The notes beneath the pieces were generated by a model. The model worked only from the letters and a program-made list of their open reading frames with translations. It ran no database searches and was not told the origin of the DNA. Both the position numbers and the translations under genes were made by a program. From the NCBI GenBank assembly GCA_913058555.1, contig CAJXRJ010000350.1:1-7744 (forward strand): a DNA stretch of 7,744 nt. Direction: 5' to 3'. The DNA is from an uncultured bacterium. Its GTDB lineage: Bacteria; Planctomycetota; UBA1135; GCA-002686595. Positions 1 through 7,100 of this stretch are shown piece by piece; position 1 is the stretch's first letter; every line of letters begins with the position of its first letter.

Positions 1-48
1 CGAGATCATGCCTAGTCTCGTGGGCTCGGAGATGTGTATAAGAGACAG
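1..48. other. Illumina Nextera i7 adapter (artefact)
   Basis: This is not genomic DNA. In order it contains the tail of the P7 primer (CGAGAT), an 8-nt index CATGCCTA (the i7 index read as TAGGCATG, which I recognise as N706), the Nextera read-2 segment GTCTCGTGGGCTCGG, and the 19-nt Tn5 mosaic end AGATGTGTATAAGAGACAG ending at base 48. Genuine insert starts at 49. Any reading frame or start codon using these bases is spurious. Confidence 0.98.
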
Positions 49-278
49 TGATTGCCGTCATCGACGATGTCGGGGGTCGCCATCGGTCCGGTGGTCTCCA
101 CCGTCACGCAAGCTCCCTGTTCGTCTCGGCGCCTGGTGACTCGCACGCGATCCGAAAGGTCGAGGGCCACGAGCAGGGTCTCAAGCTCGTGGTATCCATC
201 GTCTCGCCGCCCCAGCACGCGCAGGATCGGGTTGACCTTCGCAAAGGCCAGCGCAGTCACAGACGGGTCGCGGGTCAC
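49..278 (-). CDS. ispE: IspE, 4-diphosphocytidyl-2-C-methyl-D-erythritol kinase, N-terminal fragment
   Basis: IspE phosphorylates CDP-methylerythritol with ATP in the cytosolic MEP pathway to isoprenoid precursors. Only 76 codons plus two bases remain of a protein normally about 290 residues long; the 3' part is lost because the contig runs into adapter at base 48. Visible family features are AFAKVNPILRVLGRRDDGYH (residues 11-30), matching the GHMP-kinase N-terminal strand with its conserved Lys14 (AK-N motif) and the DGYHELET segment at 27-34. The start is taken as GTG at 278-276, which overlaps the panC stop codon as GTGA; a second GTG six codons later is an alternative. It is the third gene of the pssA, folK-panC, ispE minus-strand operon and is probably translationally coupled. 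The identification rests on a short but characteristic stretch. The frame continues into the adapter as CLLYTSPSPRD, which is not protein. Confidence 0.88.
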
Positions 279-1645
279 GGCGCTGAGAGTTCCATGTTGT
301 CGATCAACCGCACACCGCCGATCACGGCCGCCACGAGCGCGACCGCTTCCTCCAGCAGGCCGCTGGGCGCCTTGGTGGTCCAGGCGGAAGGGTCGCGGAT
401 CTCGGCGTACTCGAGGCCGACGCTCGGATGATCGAGTTCCGCCTGCAGCATGTTCTGCAGGGTGCTCGCGTCCCGCAGGCCGCTGCGCCACGCCTGGCGG
501 ACCGTATCCAGCGCCTTGAAGATTCGAAGGGCATCCGCTTTCGCGTCGTCGGGCAGCAGAGCGTTGCGCGAAGCCAGCGCGAGCCCCGAGGAGCTGCGAA
601 CGATGGGACAACGGACGACTTCGGGGGCCCCCGCCTGGGCCGACTCGAGCGCCTCGACGACCAGGCACTGCTGGAAGTCCTTGGCGCCAAAGTACGCGCG
701 CGTGGGCCGGACCACCTCGAAGAGGCGGTTCACGATCGTCGCGACGCCCTCGAAGTGGCCGGGACGGAACGTGCCCTCAAGACCCTCCGCCGCAGGGCCC
801 GGGTCGATCGCGGCGGCCTCGGTGCCTTCAGGGAAAAACTGTTCGAGGGTGCCAGTGAACGCCATGGAACAACCGGCGGAGCTGAGCAGCTTGGTGTCCC
901 CGGCGAAGTCCCGCGGGTAGCGTTCGAGGTCCGCGGGGTTGTTGAACTGGAGGGGATTCACGAAGATCGAGACGCAGACACGATCGTTCTCGCGGGCGGC
1001 CCGGCGCACGAGCTCGAGATGCCCTTCATGCAGGGCACCCATGGTCGGCACAAAGCCCAGGGTCCCGCCGTCTTCGGCGCTGGCGGCGCACCAAGCGCGG
1101 GCTTCGTCAACGGACTCGAAACTCGCGAGGCCGCCGCCGGTCTCGATGAACTCAAGCTGGTCCTTCACCGTCCGGCCGGAACGCAGGAGACGCGCGGCGG
1201 GCGCGACCTCAGCGAGGGGCGCGAGCACAAAGGCGCGCTCTTCCATGCGCGGGTGCGGGAGCGTCAACTCGTCACTCCGGACGCGCACGTGGTCCCCGTT
1301 GGAGTCGGTCACGAACAGAATGTCGAGATCGAGCACCCGCGGGCCGAAGCGTTCCTCTGTGGAACGGTCCCGGCCCAGATGGGTCTCGACCTTCCGCAAG
1401 GCCTCAAGGAGCTCCTTCGGCGCGAGGGTCGTCTCCGCGAGGACGGCGCCATTCGTATAGGCGGGCTGGTCCGGGGCCCCCACCGGTTCGGTCGCGTGCC
1501 AATGGGACCGCCGCAGCACGGTGAAGTCCACGTCGCGCTCCAGCACGTTGAGGGCTCGCTTGAACGTGCGCTCAGGCTCGCCGACATTGGCACCGAGCGC
1601 GATCGCGGCGGTGAATCGTTCCCTACGGATCATGCTGGGGCTCAT
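275..1645 (-). CDS. folK-panC: FolK-PanC fusion: HPPK + pantothenate synthetase
   Basis: One uninterrupted 456-residue frame carries two complete enzymes. Residues 12 to about 168 are 6-hydroxymethyl-7,8-dihydropterin pyrophosphokinase (folate synthesis): ALGANVG at 16-22, and GRDR at 91-94 leading to RFGPRVLDLDIL at 99-110, with the two Mg-binding aspartates D106 and D108, then LPHPRMEERAFVLAPLAEVAP. Residues about 175-456 are pantoate--beta-alanine ligase (CoA synthesis): GFVPTMGALHEGH at 197-209 (HxGH type, H206/H209), VNPLQF at 229-234, FRPGHFEGVATIVNRLFEVVRP at 293-314 split by no gap, GAKDFQQ at 320-326, and terminal RLIDN. Both domains are about normal length and no real linker separates them. 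The usual DGLA-SSRN loop reads SGLALASRN (353-361), so an Asp and a Ser are replaced. The ATG at 1645-1643 overlaps the pssA stop as ATGA; a second ATG at 1633 would remove only four residues. A 4-nt overlap leads into ispE. Fusion is read directly; activity of both halves is inferred. Confidence 0.95.
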   Translation of the reverse strand: MSPSMIRRERFTAAIALGANVGEPERTFKRALNVLERDVDFTVLRRSHWHATEPVGAPDQPAYTNGAVLAETTLAPKELLEALRKVETHLGRDRSTEERFGPRVLDLDILFVTDSNGDHVRVRSDELTLPHPRMEERAFVLAPLAEVAPAARLLRSGRTVKDQLEFIETGGGLASFESVDEARAWCAASAEDGGTLGFVPTMGALHEGHLELVRRAARENDRVCVSIFVNPLQFNNPADLERYPRDFAGDTKLLSSAGCSMAFTGTLEQFFPEGTEAAAIDPGPAAEGLEGTFRPGHFEGVATIVNRLFEVVRPTRAYFGAKDFQQCLVVEALESAQAGAPEVVRCPIVRSSSGLALASRNALLPDDAKADALRIFKALDTVRQAWRSGLRDASTLQNMLQAELDHPSVGLEYAEIRDPSAWTTKAPSGLLEEAVALVAAVIGGVRLIDNMELSAP

Positions 1646-2514
1646 GCGGCGTCGCGTGCGTTGGCTGACTCCTGCTTCGTGCGCCCCGGCCGGGACTTCC
1701 AGAGGCCAATGCCCACGTAGAAGAAGCCAAAGGCGAAGAGGAACAGGACCGGCGCCATGTAGAGCGCCAGGAAGCTGAAGACGATCGGGATCAGGATCCG
1801 ACGGTCCTGGGACTGGGCGAGCTTCGTAAACAGGTGCGAGTACGTCACGCGGCTGACCATCAGGAGCCCGAGGAAGGGCATCAGCACCAGCACGGTCGGA
1901 AGCAAGAGGTACTGGGTCATCGCCGATCGCCAGGCGGCGGGCAGGATCTCCAACCCGCGGCCCAGGGGCGTGGGCGTTCCGCCCGCGGTCTCGATACCGC
2001 CTCCGAGGGACAGGAACATGAGCACGGTGGCCACGAGGGTGCCCGCCGCGGCCGGCGACGGTAGGCCGAGGAACTTCGAGTGGTCGTCGTCTTCCTCGGT
2101 CTCCACGTTGAACCGCGCGAGGCGCAGGATCGCCATCAGGACGAACGCCGCCGCCGCGAAGAAGTGGATCCGGGGGTGGGCGAGCTGCTCGTGCTCCAGG
2201 AGGACCTTGCCAATGATGGCGGGCGCGATCCCAAAGGTGAGGGCGTCCGCGAGGGAATCCAGCTGGGCGCCGAGGTCGGAGAAACTATTGGTCAGGCGCG
2301 CCACTTTGCCGTCGAGGGCATCGAAGACGCCCGCGGCCAGCACCATCCAGCAAGACGCCTCCAGTAGGCTCTCGAACTGGGCCTGGTTCGCCTGCTGGGC
2401 GAGGGCGTCGATGGCCTTCGAAATAGCCAGCAGCCCGAGCCCGGCATTCGCCAGGGTCAGGATGTTCGGGAGGAGCGAGATGGGCCGTCGCTTGGGCCGT
2501 GGGGAGTTCGGCAT
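1642..2514 (-). CDS. pssA: PssA, CDP-diacylglycerol--serine O-phosphatidyltransferase (type II, membrane)
   Basis: An integral inner-membrane enzyme that transfers phosphatidyl from CDP-diacylglycerol to serine, the step before decarboxylation to phosphatidylethanolamine. The CDP-alcohol phosphatidyltransferase signature D-x2-DG-x2-AR-x8-G-x3-D-x3-D is complete at residues 65-90 (D65, D68, G69, A72, R73, G82, D86, D90). SLLPNILTLANAGLGLLA at 13-30 is the usual first membrane segment, and RLARFN at 131-136 followed by FLGLPSPAAAG at 148-158 points to PssA rather than phosphatidylglycerophosphate synthase. Further hydrophobic segments lie near 52-66, 117-132, 158-172, 200-222 and 240-271. An acidic run, EEDDD, sits at 140-144. 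I chose ATG 2514-2512 (290 aa) because the 17 extra residues from TTG 2565 are Pro/Cys-rich and unlike the family; no convincing Shine-Dalgarno precedes either. It is the first gene of its operon, divergent from eno, and overlaps folK-panC by ATGA. Confidence 0.92.
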   Translation of the reverse strand: MPNSPRPKRRPISLLPNILTLANAGLGLLAISKAIDALAQQANQAQFESLLEASCWMVLAAGVFDALDGKVARLTNSFSDLGAQLDSLADALTFGIAPAIIGKVLLEHEQLAHPRIHFFAAAAFVLMAILRLARFNVETEEDDDHSKFLGLPSPAAAGTLVATVLMFLSLGGGIETAGGTPTPLGRGLEILPAAWRSAMTQYLLLPTVLVLMPFLGLLMVSRVTYSHLFTKLAQSQDRRILIPIVFSFLALYMAPVLFLFAFGFFYVGIGLWKSRPGRTKQESANARDAA

Positions 2515-2648
2515 GGGCGCACAGTATCCGCACTCGGGCCTGGGGATGGGCGCGACGAGCCCCAAGAATCGCGAGTCTCATGGGCAAAGGGCCCGGACCG
2601 GGGCGGAACGGAGCACGCTTCAGCGCCCCAAAGGAGTAGTATCCCGCC
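2515..2648. promoter_or_regulatory. Divergent intergenic region between pssA and eno
   Basis: These 134 bp must supply the start signals for both the pssA operon (leftward) and eno (rightward), unless transcription comes from further out. I could not find a convincing -35/-10 pair on either strand. The only clear signal is a Shine-Dalgarno AAGGAG at 2631-2636, 12 nt before the eno ATG, somewhat further than usual. No strong hairpin or riboswitch-like fold is visible by eye. The regulatory role is inferred from gene orientation alone. Confidence 0.4.
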
Positions 2649-3917
2649 ATGAGCGAGATTGTCAGCATCCACGGGCGGGAGATCCTCGACTCCCGCGGCA
2701 ACCCTACCATCGAAGCCGAAGTCCTCCTGGCCTCTGGCGCCTACGGCCGTGCGGCCGTGCCTTCGGGCGCGAGCACCGGAATCTACGAGGCCCATGAGCT
2801 CCGCGACGGCGAAGGGCGCTACGGCGGCAAGGGCGTCCTGAAGGCCGTCGAGAGCGTCAACGGGGAGATCAGCGATCGCCTCGATGGCGAGGACGCCCTG
2901 GACCAGGGCGCGGTCGACCGGGCCATGATCGAGCTCGATGGGACCGAGAACAAAGAACGCCTCGGCGCCAACGCCCTGCTGGCCGTGAGCCTCGCCAACG
3001 CCCACGCGGCGGCGGACGAGTGCGGATTGCCGCTGTACCGGTACCTCGGCGGCGCTTCGGCCCACGTCTTGCCGGTCCCGATGCTCAACATCCTCAACGG
3101 GGGCGAGCACGCCGACAACAACGTCGACCTGCAGGAATTCATGGTCATGCCCATGGGAGCCACGTCGTTCCCCGAGGGGCTCCGCATGGGAGTCGAGATC
3201 TTCCACGCGCTCAAGGCCGTCTTGAAGACCCGCGGCCTGAACACCGCGGTCGGCGACGAGGGCGGCTTCGCGCCGAACCTCGAGTCCAACGAGAAGGCCC
3301 TGGAGCTCCTGGTTGAGGCCATCGAGCAGACCGGTCTCCAGCCTGGCCGCGACATCAAGCTCGCGATCGACGCGGCCGCGGCCGAGTTCTACCGCGACGG
3401 GAAGTACCACGTGGACGGCAAGGCATTGTCGTCCGAGGAGCTGACGGGGTACTACCAGGGGCTCTGCGAGCGCTACCCGATCTTCTCCATCGAAGACGGC
3501 CACGACCAGGACGACTGGGACGGCTGGAAATCGATCACCGATGCGATCGGGGACAAAGTCCAGCTCGTCGGGGACGACCTCTTCGTGACGAACGTCAAGC
3601 GGCTCCGCATGGGCATGGAGAAGGGCGCGGGCAACGCGATCCTCATCAAGGTCAACCAGATCGGCACGTTGTCTGAAACCCTGGCGACGATCGCCCTCGC
3701 TCACCGCCACGGAATGCGCTGCGTCATCTCGCACCGCTCGGGCGAGACCGAAGACACGACGATCGCGGACTTGGCCGTGGCGACCAACGCTGGCCAGATC
3801 AAGACCGGCGCGCCGTGCCGGAGCGACCGGGTGGCGAAGTACAACCGGTTGCTGCGCATCTCCGAGGAGCTCGGCCAGAGCGGACGGTATGGGCCGCGGG
3901 ATTTGACGACGGTCTGA
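2649..3917 (+). CDS. eno: Enolase (phosphopyruvate hydratase)
   Basis: Cytosolic glycolytic enzyme interconverting 2-phosphoglycerate and phosphoenolpyruvate. The 422-residue protein is close to the usual length of about 430 and appears complete and intact. It opens with the family's IHGREILDSRGNPTIEAEV (7-25) and the mobile loop SGAST (39-43). By alignment from memory with the E. coli enzyme, catalytic and metal residues are all present: E163 (LQEFMVMP), E204 (GDEGGFAPN), metal ligands D241, E282 (SIEDG) and D309 (VGDDLF), catalytic K334 (ILIKVNQIGT), H362 in SHRSGETEDTT, and K385 (QIKTGAPC). The start ATG at 2649 is preceded by AAGGAG at 2631-2636 and gives the standard family N-terminus. 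It is transcribed alone, divergent from pssA, and ends 23 bp before a strong terminator. Nothing about the protein is unusual. Confidence 0.98.
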   Translation: MSEIVSIHGREILDSRGNPTIEAEVLLASGAYGRAAVPSGASTGIYEAHELRDGEGRYGGKGVLKAVESVNGEISDRLDGEDALDQGAVDRAMIELDGTENKERLGANALLAVSLANAHAAADECGLPLYRYLGGASAHVLPVPMLNILNGGEHADNNVDLQEFMVMPMGATSFPEGLRMGVEIFHALKAVLKTRGLNTAVGDEGGFAPNLESNEKALELLVEAIEQTGLQPGRDIKLAIDAAAAEFYRDGKYHVDGKALSSEELTGYYQGLCERYPIFSIEDGHDQDDWDGWKSITDAIGDKVQLVGDDLFVTNVKRLRMGMEKGAGNAILIKVNQIGTLSETLATIALAHRHGMRCVISHRSGETEDTTIADLAVATNAGQIKTGAPCRSDRVAKYNRLLRISEELGQSGRYGPRDLTTV

Positions 3918-3940
3918 GGCTGCTCGCCTCGGAATTGGAA

Positions 3941-3980
3941 GCGCCGCGCCCCCGGGAGAACCGAGGGCGCGGCGCCTTTT
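3941..3980 (+). terminator. Rho-independent terminator of eno, possibly bidirectional
   Basis: A perfect 11-bp stem is formed by GCGCCGCGCCC (3941-3951) and GGGCGCGGCGC (3965-3975), with a short inner CGG/CCG pairing closing a GAGAA loop. It is followed by C and TTTT (3977-3980). It lies 23 bp after the eno stop codon. Because the minus-strand DUF1501 gene ends at 4018 and points this way, the same hairpin may stop that transcript too; on that strand the following sequence is TTCCAATTCC, a weaker T tract. Confidence 0.9.
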
Positions 3981-4017
3981 CCGTGCACGGCGAGCGGGAG
4001 ATGGAGCGCCGGAGCCG

Positions 4018-5397
4018 CTACCCCATGAACCCCAGATGTGTCGTCCCGAAGTTCCCGAGGTTCGGGAACACCGTCGATAGCTGTCCGTCCGGCACACCGA
4101 ACCATCGAGCCAAGGTCGCGGAGAACTGATCCGTTCCGGTGGTCGGGATCATTCGCCCACTGCCGGAATCATCGTCTCCACGGAGTACGAAGCTTGGCAT
4201 GGCGCCGTAGATGTCCCCGCCCGCCACGGCCCCGCCGACGGTCACGAAGTGGCCGCCCCAACCGTGGTCCGTGCCCTGGCCGTTGCTCGACAGCGTGCGG
4301 CCGAATTCGGAGACCACTGCGAGGGTGACGTTGTTCTCGCAGCCGAGTTCTTCCATGGCCTGGTAGAACGCTGCGATCGAGGCACTGACGTCACCGTAAA
4401 GCACGGGCTGGGCGGCGAGCTGGTCCGAATGGGTATCGAAGCCGCCCTTCCTGACGAAGAAGACCTGTCGCTCCAGCCCCAAGGACCCCTGAACGGCGAT
4501 CATGCGGGCGACCATCGAGAGCTGCGCCGCGGTGTTCGAACCCTCTGGAAAGATCGTCGTGAGGGGCGCCGCCCCATCGAGGGCACTGGAGATCAGCGAG
4601 TCCAACTCGATCGCTTCCCCACGCGTGGCTGCGAATTGCTGGGCCAAGGGATTCGATTGGGCCTGGGCGCGGAGGATATCCAGGGTCCCCGAGAGCGCCG
4701 CGCCGGTGTTGCCCCCCAAGCCAGAGAGGGCCACGCTTCCCGACGTGCCCAGGTGGTATGCCTGGGTGGTCACGCCCGTGAGCAGCGGCGTCGAACCCGC
4801 AACGGTGATGCTGGGACTCAAGGTCGACCCCCCGTTCATGGACACGAGCTGGTCGGCGATGGCGCCCCCCCACCCGATGGCGTTGTTCCGATCCGCCGCG
4901 ACCTTCATGGACTGCGATTGCTGGTCGTTGTGGGAAAAAAGCCTCGGGGGCAAGGGCACGGAGCCCGCCGCGTACTGAGACTTGGTCACCGGCCTCACGA
5001 GGTTGCCCACATTGGCGGTGATCGCGAGCTTGCCGCGATCGAAGAGGGACTTCATGCCCGTCAAGGACGGGTGCATGCCGTAGCTGTTCCCGTCGAACGT
5101 AGCGGGCACGATCGGGAGCAGATCCCCCTGGGGGATCGCCAGGTTCTGGCGCGACTCTTCGTAGTCCGCGTACGGCCCAGCGTTCGTCGGTACGACCATG
5201 TTGAAGCTGTCGTTTCCCCCCGCGAGATACATGACCACGAGCGCCTTATAGCTCCCGCTCGCGCTTGACGCGGCACGCAGGAGACTGGCGCTCCCGAGGG
5301 CCCCGATGCTCGCCCCCATGGCGGCTCCGCGGGTGGCCATGCGAAGGAAGTCACGGCGGGAGACGTCCCGGCCTTTCGGTCCGTATTGGTGGTTCAT
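4018..5397 (-). CDS. DUF1501 family protein with Tat signal
   Basis: A 459-residue protein of the DUF1501 family, distantly related to the alkaline phosphatase/sulfatase superfamily; its reaction is not established. The N-terminus has a twin-arginine motif SRRDFLRM (13-20, R14/R15), then an Ala/Gly-rich hydrophobic stretch (21-41) and an AAS-type cleavage region near 42-47, so it is probably exported folded through the Tat pathway. Family motifs are YLAGGNDSFNMVVP (57-70), GMHPSL (107-112), LFSHNDQQ (153-160), KGGFDTH (317-323), SEFGRT (363-368), GTDHGWGG (375-382) and GGDIYG (393-398). The conserved Asp/His positions are typical of metal-binding residues in the superfamily, but that role is inferred. 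ATG 5397-5395 overlaps the DUF1800 stop as ATGA, with a GAGGGGG purine run about 10 nt upstream. It is the second gene of the pair and converges on the eno terminator. Length is normal. Confidence 0.93.
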   Translation of the reverse strand: MNHQYGPKGRDVSRRDFLRMATRGAAMGASIGALGSASLLRAASSASGSYKALVVMYLAGGNDSFNMVVPTNAGPYADYEESRQNLAIPQGDLLPIVPATFDGNSYGMHPSLTGMKSLFDRGKLAITANVGNLVRPVTKSQYAAGSVPLPPRLFSHNDQQSQSMKVAADRNNAIGWGGAIADQLVSMNGGSTLSPSITVAGSTPLLTGVTTQAYHLGTSGSVALSGLGGNTGAALSGTLDILRAQAQSNPLAQQFAATRGEAIELDSLISSALDGAAPLTTIFPEGSNTAAQLSMVARMIAVQGSLGLERQVFFVRKGGFDTHSDQLAAQPVLYGDVSASIAAFYQAMEELGCENNVTLAVVSEFGRTLSSNGQGTDHGWGGHFVTVGGAVAGGDIYGAMPSFVLRGDDDSGSGRMIPTTGTDQFSATLARWFGVPDGQLSTVFPNLGNFGTTHLGFMG

Positions 5398-7100
5398 TGC
5401 TGCAGGGCCCCCTCAGGCGAAGTGACAATCAAATAGATGGCGTCGAGGACGCGCTGGGTGCCAGGCGGCCGGTTGCCGGCCGTCATGCTGGTCGCGTTAA
5501 CGTGGCCGATGAGAGCGCTCTCCATGGCCGCGCCCATGCCCCCGCCCATGAGGTAGAGATTCAAGTGTTCGATGAGCGCCGGCGGATCCTCCGCCAGGGC
5601 GAGCTCCCTGGCGAGCTTCAAGCGCATCGTGTGCTCGTTGCTGCCGCTGTAGCCGGGATAAGCGGTGTAGAGTCGCTGCCGATACTCATTCGCCGACGTC
5701 GTGATCACCGTGTGGGTGGTGATCTGGAATTCCGGCGCCACGAGCCCCGCGGTCGCCACCGGTCCGGGCGGCACGAAATCGGGATAGAAGAAGTTGAAGA
5801 CCGACGGCGATCGAAGCGCGGCTTGGCCGAAGTCGTTCTGCGCGTTCCAATACCGAATCACGCCCGTGTCGGCGCGCGCGTCGAAGAGCCGCCAGATGCC
5901 CACCATGCGGATCAGTGGCTCGCGCAGCTTCCCGAACGTCGCGGGCGCGGCCAGGTGACCGTTGCGCGCCTCATCGTCCATCAGGATCGCCCGGGCCACC
6001 TCGAACAAGTCGCCGCGCTCCCCCGTTCCATCGTCCTCGAAGACGCTGGCGACCCGTTGAACGTAAGCCGCGCTCGGATTGCTGGTGACCAGGCGCTGTA
6101 TCAGGCGCAGGGACAGGAACGGACCGACATTGGTGTGCCCGAAAAGCACGTCAAGGGCGGCGTCGAGGTCCTCCTCGGGCGTGAGCCCGGCGGGCAGCAA
6201 ATGGCCGCCCAAGATCGTCTTGGCCCCGTCATCGTGGAACTCGGGCCAAGCCTCCATGGGCTCGAGCATGCTTGGCGCGCCCCACGTGAAGTTCGCCGAG
6301 CCCGCGTACGTCCAACCGGTCATGACGCGGCTGAGCTCCTCGATGTCTGTTTGGCTGTAGGTCGGGATTTCCTCCCCGTCCCCGTTGAGGCGCGGCGTCC
6401 CATCCAGGTTGAGCTCGATCAGCCCGATGGTGAATAGCTGCATCAGCTCCCGCGCGTAGTTCTCGTCGGGCCGGATGTTGTTCGCCGGGTCCCCTTGGCG
6501 ATTGCGCAGATGACTGAGGTAGATCCCCATCGCGGGGCTCTTCGTCACGTCCTCGAGCAAGTCCCGGTAGTTGCCCAGTGCCCCGCGCGTGAGCGTGTCG
6601 TAGTACTCCGCGACGCCGGCCGGCTGGTTGCCCAGGGCACCCGACCGATCGGACACCACCAAGATCTCGGACAGGGCAAAGGCGAGACGCTGGCGCAATT
6701 GGTCTTCGCCCCACACCACGGAATTCCACCAAGCCTCCTGGCGCTGGTTTTGGAAGACGCTTTGCCCCGCGGCTTCAAGGGCACTGAGCCGAGGCCGCTG
6801 GAGGGTCGGTGGCAGCGTGCCCTGCCTCTCGAACCATGCGTCAAACCCCGCGTACCCGAGCCCCTCGATCTCACTCTCGATCGGACCAAAGGTCCCCTGA
6901 TGGAGGAACCGGCTCGCGTCCGCCTCCGATTCCGGTAGGTCTTCCCCGGGCCCGAACGCCAGCCACCAATCTGGCTGGCTGCCCGTGTCTTCGGCGCCGC
7001 TGCACCCAAGGCTCAACAGCCCGCCCCCCGCGAGAATCAGCGACCGAACCCAAAGGGCTTCCGTCCCTGTCGCACACCTATTGCCCAACGCACCCTCCAA
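5394..7100 (-). CDS. DUF1800 family protein with N-terminal signal or lipoprotein segment
   Basis: A 568-residue DUF1800 protein of unknown biochemical function; members are commonly encoded next to DUF1501 genes and are usually exported. Family signatures, in order: DASRFLHQGTFGP (61-73), EDQLRQRLAFALSEILVVS (132-150), AEYYDTL...GNYRDLLEDVTKSPAMGIYLS (164-196), PDENYARELMQLFTIGL (211-227), NLDGTPRLNGDGEEIPTY within 231-248, and VMTGW (259-263). The N-terminus has an Arg followed by a hydrophobic run, SLILAGGGLLSLGC (20-33); Cys33 could be lipidated, but the residue at -3 is Ser rather than the usual Leu, so the lipobox is imperfect. The start is uncertain: TTG at 7100 has AGAGG upstream, while TTG at 7088 has GGAGGG at 7098-7093 just 4 nt before it and I slightly favour it (564 aa). 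First gene of the two-gene operon, coupled to DUF1501 by ATGA. Confidence 0.92.
   Translation of the reverse strand: MEGALGNRCATGTEALWVRSLILAGGGLLSLGCSGAEDTGSQPDWWLAFGPGEDLPESEADASRFLHQGTFGPIESEIEGLGYAGFDAWFERQGTLPPTLQRPRLSALEAAGQSVFQNQRQEAWWNSVVWGEDQLRQRLAFALSEILVVSDRSGALGNQPAGVAEYYDTLTRGALGNYRDLLEDVTKSPAMGIYLSHLRNRQGDPANNIRPDENYARELMQLFTIGLIELNLDGTPRLNGDGEEIPTYSQTDIEELSRVMTGWTYAGSANFTWGAPSMLEPMEAWPEFHDDGAKTILGGHLLPAGLTPEEDLDAALDVLFGHTNVGPFLSLRLIQRLVTSNPSAAYVQRVASVFEDDGTGERGDLFEVARAILMDDEARNGHLAAPATFGKLREPLIRMVGIWRLFDARADTGVIRYWNAQNDFGQAALRSPSVFNFFYPDFVPPGPVATAGLVAPEFQITTHTVITTSANEYRQRLYTAYPGYSGSNEHTMRLKLARELALAEDPPALIEHLNLYLMGGGMGAAMESALIGHVNATSMTAGNRPPGTQRVLDAIYLIVTSPEGALQQ

Noticed and set aside
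1..48. Possible Tn5/IS50 mosaic end or terminal inverted repeat of a mobile element
   Set aside because: The mosaic end is fused to Illumina read-2, index and P7 sequence, and there is no transposase in the window.
428..1720. Long plus-strand open frame of 430 codons opposite folK-panC
   Set aside because: It is antisense to a gene with two clearly recognised domains, has a low-complexity Arg/Gly-rich composition and resembles no family. High-GC DNA commonly leaves such frames open.
2515..2565. Longer PssA N-terminus starting at TTG 2565
   Set aside because: The 17 added residues are Pro/Cys-rich and have no family resemblance. The ATG at 2514 gives a normal PssA N-terminus.
2457..4097. Minus-strand open frame of 546 codons opposite enolase
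   Set aside because: It is antisense to an intact enolase, crosses the eno terminator and both flanking gaps, and has shadow-type composition rich in Arg, Val, Asp and Gly.
5265..6437. Plus-strand open frame of 390 codons opposite the DUF1800 gene
   Set aside because: It is the complement of well-recognised DUF1800 motifs and is rich in Arg, Gly, Val and His, typical of antisense shadows.
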